Source: Spirosomataceae bacterium TFI 002 (GTDB taxonomy: Bacteria; Bacteroidota; Bacteroidia; Cytophagales; Spirosomataceae). Taken from it: 64,000 nt of DNA. The notes beneath the pieces were generated by a model, which was not told the DNA's origin, ran no database searches, and saw only the letters and a program-made list of their open reading frames with translations. The position numbers were made by a program, and so were the translations under genes. The stretch is taken from positions 372,001 to 436,000 of the forward strand of contig LT907983.1 of the NCBI GenBank assembly GCA_900230115.1, given 5' to 3'. Below are positions 59,158-64,000 of this stretch, one piece after another. Numbering within the stretch: the stretch's first letter is position 1; the number at the start of each line of letters is the position of its first letter.

Positions 59158-61125
59158 ATGAACAGCGAAAAAATCTACTGCCCGTCTCTTACAAGCTACG
59201 AACGTAGGAAAACCCAACAAGTAAAAATTGGTGATCTTACGCTCGGAAGCGACTCCCCTATTCGTGTACAATCTATGACCACCATTGATACAATGGACAC
59301 CATTGGTAGTGTGGAGCAAAGTATCAGAATGATAGAAAGTGGCAGTGAATTAGTGCGAATCACCGCTCCTAGCGTGAAAGAAGCACAAAATCTAGAAAAC
59401 ATTCGGAAAGAATTAAGAGCTAGAGGGTACACTACTCCCCTAGTTGCAGATATTCACTTTACACCTAACGCCGCAGAACTTGCAGCACGAATTGTAGAGA
59501 AAGTTAGAGTGAATCCAGGAAATTATGCCGATAAAAAGAGATTTGAACACATAGAATATACAGATCAATCTTATGCCGATGAGCTGAACAGAATAAGAGA
59601 CCGTTTTTTGCCTTTGGTCAAAATATGCAAAGAATATGGTACTGCCATGCGAATTGGAACTAACCATGGTTCGCTTTCTGACAGAATTTTGAGCCGATAC
59701 GGTGACACTCCTTTAGGAATGGTGGAGTCTGCCTTGGAGTTTTTGAGAATCTGTGAGGACGAAAATTACAACGAGATTGTAATTTCCATGAAATCATCCA
59801 ATACGCAAGTAATGGTTCAAGCATACAGATTATTGGTACAACGACTTGATCAAGAAGGCTTAAAGCCTTATCCTCTTCACTTAGGCGTTACGGAAGCAGG
59901 AGAAGGTGAAGATGGGAGAATAAAGTCTGCTACAGGTATAGGAACTTTGCTAGAGGATGGTCTCGGAGATACTGTAAGGGTTTCCCTTACCGAAGATCCT
60001 GAATTCGAAGCTCCAGTTGCTAGAGCTTTGATAGATCGCTATGGAAATAGAGCTAATACCCAAAAAGAAATTAAAGCTTATCAAGAATATCCAATCAACC
60101 CTTTTCAGTATTTCAAAAGGGAAAGTGATGAGGTTAAAAACATTGGAGGTACTAATGTACCAAGAGTGATTGCCGATTTCTCAAAGAATCCTATCAAAGA
60201 AATGGAGGATTTGAAGGCAATTGGTCACTTTTACCTTCCAGCAACGGACAAATGGGCGATGAATGACCTAGGAGCTGACTTTATTTATACTGGTCAGCAC
60301 CCTGCACCATTCATGTTGCCAAATGGTCTGAAAGAATTATTAGATGAAGAAACTTGGACTAAGCTTGATGATCAATCGAACAAATATCCAATTAGTATTC
60401 CTGGTGATAATAAGTTGCCTGAGAGTGATCTCAACTTTATATTAGTTGATACTTCAAACTTGAGCTTGATTGATTGGCTAAAAGCTCAAAAAAAGGCAAA
60501 CATTGTTTTGGTTTTATACAGTGCAAATAGTCATGCAATGGCAGAAATGAGGCGTTTTGTTGCAGAACTTATGCTTCAAAACCTCAAGTATCCAGTTATG
60601 ATTACCCAGTCTTATGGCGAATTATCTGAAAGTGATTTTCAGTTGTATGCTGCTACAGACTGCGGCGGATTACTTATTGATGGAATAGGTGATGGCATCA
60701 TGTTAAATTTTGCAGGAAAAGCAGAACTTGAAACCAAAGACAAACAAAAAATAGAAAACTCAACAGCCTTTGGCGTTTTACAGGCTGCTAGAACTAGGAT
60801 CACAAAAACAGAATACATCAGCTGCCCTTCTTGCGGGAGAACACTATTTGACCTTCAGGAAACCACAGCAATGATTCGTAAGCGTACGGATCATTTAAAA
60901 GGAGTAAAAATTGGTATCATGGGTTGTATCGTAAATGGCCCAGGCGAAATGGCGGATGCCGACTATGGTTACGTAGGAATGGGTAAAGACAAAATCGCAC
61001 TTTACCGGGGACAAAACGTAATAAAGCGATCCGTAAAAGCTGCAAACGCTGTGGACGAGTTAATAGAATTGATTAAAGAGGATGGAATTTGGCTAGAGCC
61101 GGCTGCGGCAGATGCCTTGAATTAA
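59158..61125 (+). CDS. ispG: 4-hydroxy-3-methylbut-2-en-1-yl diphosphate synthase (long form)
   Basis: I choose the ATG at 59158 (655 residues). A TTG eight codons upstream is weaker. The catalytic barrel begins with P-I-R-V-Q-S-M-T-T and has G-T-N-H-G-S-L-S-D-R and H-L-G-V-T-E-A-G-E-G. The C-terminal iron-sulfur part has S-C-P-S-C-G-R-T-L-F-D near 553 and M-G-C-I-V-N-G-P-G-E near 588, giving three Cys and one Glu. A ~200-residue insert between the two parts makes this the long IspG form of plants, Chlamydiae and Bacteroidota. It makes HMBPP in the MEP isoprenoid pathway. A small conserved membrane protein gene follows 13 bp later. Confidence 0.96.
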   Translation: MNSEKIYCPSLTSYERRKTQQVKIGDLTLGSDSPIRVQSMTTIDTMDTIGSVEQSIRMIESGSELVRITAPSVKEAQNLENIRKELRARGYTTPLVADIHFTPNAAELAARIVEKVRVNPGNYADKKRFEHIEYTDQSYADELNRIRDRFLPLVKICKEYGTAMRIGTNHGSLSDRILSRYGDTPLGMVESALEFLRICEDENYNEIVISMKSSNTQVMVQAYRLLVQRLDQEGLKPYPLHLGVTEAGEGEDGRIKSATGIGTLLEDGLGDTVRVSLTEDPEFEAPVARALIDRYGNRANTQKEIKAYQEYPINPFQYFKRESDEVKNIGGTNVPRVIADFSKNPIKEMEDLKAIGHFYLPATDKWAMNDLGADFIYTGQHPAPFMLPNGLKELLDEETWTKLDDQSNKYPISIPGDNKLPESDLNFILVDTSNLSLIDWLKAQKKANIVLVLYSANSHAMAEMRRFVAELMLQNLKYPVMITQSYGELSESDFQLYAATDCGGLLIDGIGDGIMLNFAGKAELETKDKQKIENSTAFGVLQAARTRITKTEYISCPSCGRTLFDLQETTAMIRKRTDHLKGVKIGIMGCIVNGPGEMADADYGYVGMGKDKIALYRGQNVIKRSVKAANAVDELIELIKEDGIWLEPAAADALN

Positions 61126-61138
61126 TATTGAAAAGATC

Positions 61139-61333
61139 ATGAAAAAATTTATGTATTACCTAAGTGTTGCTCCTGTATTCTCCTACTTTTTTCGAGTGTT
61201 TAGAAAGGACAAAAATGGAGAATACCCAACAAGCACCAACCTTAAAATGATGCATGGAATCAATAAGGTTTCCATAGTAATGTTCATGTTTTGTGTAATT
61301 GTTTTGGTTTACAGAGCCTTTTTTAGACAATAA
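61139..61333 (+). CDS. Small membrane protein, DUF6728-like
   Basis: This 64-residue protein has an amphipathic N terminus (M-K-K-F-M-Y-Y-L-S-V-A-P-V-F-S-Y-F-F), a polar middle with M-M-H-G-I-N-K-V-S-I, and one hydrophobic C-terminal helix (I-V-M-F-M-F-C-V-I-V-L-V-Y). I recall similar short proteins in Cytophagia grouped as DUF6728, but I cannot verify this here. It starts 13 bp after ispG and overlaps the YjbR gene by one base (TAATG), so it is an operon member. Function unknown. Confidence 0.65.
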   Translation: MKKFMYYLSVAPVFSYFFRVFRKDKNGEYPTSTNLKMMHGINKVSIVMFMFCVIVLVYRAFFRQ

Positions 61334-61689
61334 TGGATTTTGAGAGTTTAAGAGCCTACTGCCTTTCGAAAAAGGGAGCTACAGAAGATATGCCGTTTGG
61401 GCCAGATACATTGGTTTTTAAGGTCATGGGAAAAATGTTTGCCCTCATGCCTTTGGATAACACTGACCTACGACTTAGTCTTAAAAACACCCCAGAAAAA
61501 AATATTGAACTGAGAGCCCAACACCCTGGCATTCAAGGAGCTTACCATATGAGTAAAAAGCACTGGAATATGCTGCTCATGAGCATGGGCATTCCTTCTA
61601 GAATTACTTTCCAATTAATTGATGAGTCATACAACTTAGTTGTGAAAGGTCTTACTAAGAAATTGAGAGAGGAATTGGATGCGATGTAA
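61333..61689 (+). CDS. MmcQ/YjbR-family protein
   Basis: This 118-residue cytosolic protein opens with the family pattern F-E-S-L-R-A-Y-C-L-S-K-K-G-A-T-E-D-M-P-F-G. It continues with L-V-F-K-V-M-G-K-M-F-A-L, then a second half with H-M-S-K-K-H-W-N and S-Y-N-L-V-V-K-G-L. The fold is a CyaY-like alpha-beta one, often described as DNA-binding, but no DNA target is known for most members. It is translationally coupled to the preceding small membrane protein. Confidence 0.85.
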   Translation: MDFESLRAYCLSKKGATEDMPFGPDTLVFKVMGKMFALMPLDNTDLRLSLKNTPEKNIELRAQHPGIQGAYHMSKKHWNMLLMSMGIPSRITFQLIDESYNLVVKGLTKKLREELDAM

Positions 61690-61784
61690 TTAATCTAGAT
61701 TACTACCTTTTTGCGAAAAAAGTTGAGATTGAGAGCAAAACTCAACCTATTTAGAGTTTCAATTGTATTTTTAAAATAGCTAAG

Positions 61785-62489
61785 ATGAAAATTACTTCAC
61801 ATATCAAATTTGATCTTCAGTTTGACGCAGCAAAGCTACAGCAAGACCTTAGCCTACTTTTGGAAAATAGTTGGATACCGCATTTTAATAAAAGCAACTA
61901 TGAAGGTGAATGGCAAGCAATTCCGCTTTATGCCCCTAATGGTGACGAAAAAAACATTTTTGCTTTCGGCAATGACGAGCCATTAAAACCAACTCCACTT
62001 TTAAAACAATGTCCATATGTTGACGAAGTAATAAGCAGTTTTAAGTGTCAGATTCTATCAGCTCGAATTTTGAAACTTGGCGTTGGAGCGGTAATTAAAC
62101 CTCACAGAGACTATGAGCTTGGTTATGAAGACAATAATTTCAGAATTCACATTCCTATTATAACAAATGATAAGGTAAATTTCGTTTTAGATAATGAACG
62201 CCTTACCATGTTACCAGGCGAATGTTGGTATACGAATGTGAATTACGTGCATTCAGTTACTAATGAGGGAGATACTCCAAGAATCCATTTGGTAATTGAT
62301 GGTGCAAGAAACGATTGGTCCGACCAGCTTTTTTTCTCGATGGTTCCAGAAGAAAGTTTAGTACACCATAATGAAGGGGAAATGTCTTTCGAAGATCTAA
62401 AAAGAACTATTGAAGAACTCAAAAGGAATGGCTTTGGCAGTGCCGAACTTATTAAAGACTTGGAAGAAAAGTTATTAAAGGCAAAGTAA
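61785..62489 (+). CDS. Aspartyl/asparaginyl beta-hydroxylase-domain protein
   Basis: This 234-residue cytosolic protein belongs to the iron and 2-oxoglutarate-dependent hydroxylase family (PF05118). Its metal triad is H-x-D (His107, Asp109 in K-P-H-R-D-Y-E) plus His156 (Y-V-H-S-V). Arg166 (T-P-R-I-H-L-V-I-D-G) would hold 2-oxoglutarate. The N-terminal part has W-Q-A-I-P-L-Y-A-P. The C-terminal ~40 residues are charged and helical. It would hydroxylate a protein or a small molecule; the target is unknown. The stop is 1 bp from the convergent aminopropyltransferase stop, so the two transcripts must overlap. Confidence 0.9.
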   Translation: MKITSHIKFDLQFDAAKLQQDLSLLLENSWIPHFNKSNYEGEWQAIPLYAPNGDEKNIFAFGNDEPLKPTPLLKQCPYVDEVISSFKCQILSARILKLGVGAVIKPHRDYELGYEDNNFRIHIPIITNDKVNFVLDNERLTMLPGECWYTNVNYVHSVTNEGDTPRIHLVIDGARNDWSDQLFFSMVPEESLVHHNEGEMSFEDLKRTIEELKRNGFGSAELIKDLEEKLLKAK

Positions 62490-62490
62490 A

Positions 62491-64000
62491 TTACTCCGTC
62501 ACTAGAGCTCTTTTCCAATTGTCCCATTCAGCTATGAAGTAATCAAGAATTACAGGACTATCAAGTGAGTTTATTTTAGTTTCACCAATATTGATATCAT
62601 CGGGAATGGTAAATGCGTTTTTAAATTGAAAGTCATTTAAAAACTTTAAGCCTTTGGGGTATTCACTGTGCTGAGGTAAATTAATCTCCCTGTGAGAGGC
62701 AATATTAAACCCCCAATTCCCAAACGAAGGCACATATGTTTGGTAAGGTTTTACATACTTAAATACCGACCCTATCGTATTTTTTATACAATTGAAAGTT
62801 AAGTTCGAATGATAAATATCGCATGACTGAGACACGAAAAGTCCATTTTCCTTCAGGTTGTTATTTACAAGAATATAAAACTGTTTACTGTACAAGCGAG
62901 CAATGGCATCATTGGATGGATCTGGCAAATCAGAGATAATGAGATCGAACTTTTTATCCGAGTTTTTCAAAAAGGCAAAAGCATCCATATTGGTCAAAGT
63001 AACTCTGTCACTTTGACCTGCATCTTGATTGATAGCTTTAATAAAATCGTTATTTCGGGAAAGAAAAAATATCGTGGAGTCTATATCCACAACCTCAATT
63101 CGATCAATGGATGTATACTTTAGTAACTCTCGTGTAGCAAGATTTTCTCCTCCCCCCAGAATCAAAACATTCTTAATTTCAGGGTTTATTGCCATGGGCA
63201 CATGCGTTAGCATTTCGTGGTAACGGTGCTCGTCCGATGAACTAAACTGCAATTGCCTATTTAGGTATAACCTGATATCATCGTTGTTCTTTGTAACGAC
63301 AATCTTTTGGTATGGGCTTTGAATATTTTCTAAAATAGGGCTATTGTAAATTCTTCCTTCCCAAATTTTAAGAATCTTGCCCGTAAACGAAACTAGGGTA
63401 ATCAAAACTAATAAGAGACCGATGCCAAGGTAAACTGTTCGATTCATTTTTTTGACCAAATGATAATGAACCCAAAAGCCCAGCATAATATTGGTAATTC
63501 CAAAAAGGAGGGAAGAATAAAACAAACCTACAAATGGAAGAAGAAAAAAGGGAAATAGCAACGTAGCAAATAAACCACCTATATAATCCAATGAAAGCAC
63601 ATTGGAAAGGTTGTCTTCATAATCCTCTTTTTCGCTGGCAAATGTGAGCAATGGAACCTCCAGACCTGTTAAAAGACCAATGAGGAACATTAAGGCAAAA
63701 CAATAGAATTGAAAAGCTATTGGATTAACAGCCACAAAAAGAAAATATAAAAGTGGAACAGATACCCCACCCACAAATCCTAATATGAGCTCGATTTTGA
63801 TAAAAAACTCCAAAGGTTGGTTTTTGAAAAACTTAGAAAAGTACGCCCCCAAACCCATTGAAAATAAATAGATGCCAATTAAAAGCGTAAACTGCTTGAC
63901 ACTATCACCTAAAAAGTAACTAGCCGTAGTACTTAGTAAGAGCTCGTAGATTATTGAACATAAGCCAGCTAGGAAAACTGCAATAGAAATAACAACTTTT
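62491..64000 (-). CDS. Membrane-anchored spermidine-synthase-like protein, 5' end beyond window
   Basis: The minus-strand frame is open to position 64000 without a clear start, so the protein is more than 503 residues. The ATG at 63856-63858 is internal. Upstream codons continue a membrane helix (V-V-I-S-I-A-V-F-L-A-G-L-C-S-I-I-Y-E-L). The N-terminal part has five or more membrane helices. The C-terminal part is a Rossmann-like aminopropyltransferase domain with G-G-G-E-N-L-A-T-R-E-L-L, V-V-D-I-D and I-S-D-L-P-D-P. In true spermidine synthases the last motif is D-S-T-D-P, so the substrate may differ. Similar membrane-fused proteins are known in bacteria; the polyamine role is unproven. Confidence 0.88.
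   Translation of the reverse strand, partial: KVVISIAVFLAGLCSIIYELLLSTTASYFLGDSVKQFTLLIGIYLFSMGLGAYFSKFFKNQPLEFFIKIELILGFVGGVSVPLLYFLFVAVNPIAFQFYCFALMFLIGLLTGLEVPLLTFASEKEDYEDNLSNVLSLDYIGGLFATLLFPFFLLPFVGLFYSSLLFGITNIMLGFWVHYHLVKKMNRTVYLGIGLLLVLITLVSFTGKILKIWEGRIYNSPILENIQSPYQKIVVTKNNDDIRLYLNRQLQFSSSDEHRYHEMLTHVPMAINPEIKNVLILGGGENLATRELLKYTSIDRIEVVDIDSTIFFLSRNNDFIKAINQDAGQSDRVTLTNMDAFAFLKNSDKKFDLIISDLPDPSNDAIARLYSKQFYILVNNNLKENGLFVSQSCDIYHSNLTFNCIKNTIGSVFKYVKPYQTYVPSFGNWGFNIASHREINLPQHSEYPKGLKFLNDFQFKNAFTIPDDINIGETKINSLDSPVILDYFIAEWDNWKRALVTE

Noticed and set aside
1-64000. CRISPR array, tRNA, rRNA or prophage genes
   Set aside because: No regularly spaced identical repeats, no cloverleaf-like or rRNA-like stretch, and no phage structural genes were seen.

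Overview
This window reads as a chromosome segment of an AT-rich member of the phylum Bacteroidota, most likely of the Cytophagia type. The basis is the combination of a type IX secretion C-terminal sorting domain, DUF4494, DUF2490 and DUF6728-like proteins, the long form of IspG, TonB-linked and lipoprotein-rich surface proteins, and weak ribosome binding sites. The genus cannot be named from the sequence. I saw no rRNA, tRNA, CRISPR array or prophage.

Layout. 1-7734 is a minus-strand carbohydrate block: a sulfatase cut by the window edge, a heparinase II/III-like lyase with a T9SS tail, a YesU-like DUF1961 protein, a GH78 alpha-L-rhamnosidase and a nucleoside-hydrolase-like protein. 8026-15603 holds a TraB/GumN protein, DUF4494, a GH32 fructan hydrolase, DUF2490, leuS and a small lipoprotein. 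A thiolase and a fucose-permease-type sugar transporter (15908-20190) are separated by the first of two matching IS1182-type elements. 21104-23032 carries a PTPS-like enzyme overlapping folE, then an unusual short-chain dehydrogenase. A Nudix hydrolase, a LysE exporter and a YqaE protein follow. 24637-28346 pairs a sulfatase with a three-part GH43/117-like, GH29 fucosidase and F5/8-like protein, next to tatC and glyA. 31945-40831 is a TonB receptor flanked by two 1070-residue Asp-box propeller paralogues. 41134-50256 holds an RhlE-type helicase, a metallopeptidase-propeller-barrel protein, a tightly packed GDPD/M20/YciO run, an LpxL-like acyltransferase and a MobA-like transferase. 50357-53120 is a vWA lipoprotein and the second IS copy. 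The remainder is polA, a haloperoxidase/PAP2 protein, a REP-associated Y1 transposase with a palindrome cluster, queE, ispG, a YjbR protein, an Asp/Asn hydroxylase and a membrane-anchored aminopropyltransferase that runs off the window.

How the genes work together. The sulfatases, rhamnosidase, lyase, fucosidase, GH32 enzyme and sugar permease point to growth on sulfated, deoxysugar-rich (algal-type) polysaccharides plus fructans. No SusC/SusD pair is present in the window. FolE and the PTPS-like protein could make a biopterin-type cofactor.

The most distinctive observations are: the IS ends appear to double as inward-facing terminators; three long perfect hairpins lie directly against the start codon of the next gene; the dehydrogenase beside folE lacks the catalytic tyrosine; and a zinc-peptidase motif, a propeller and an outer-membrane barrel are joined in one chain. 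I did not find a clearly novel defence or mobile system.
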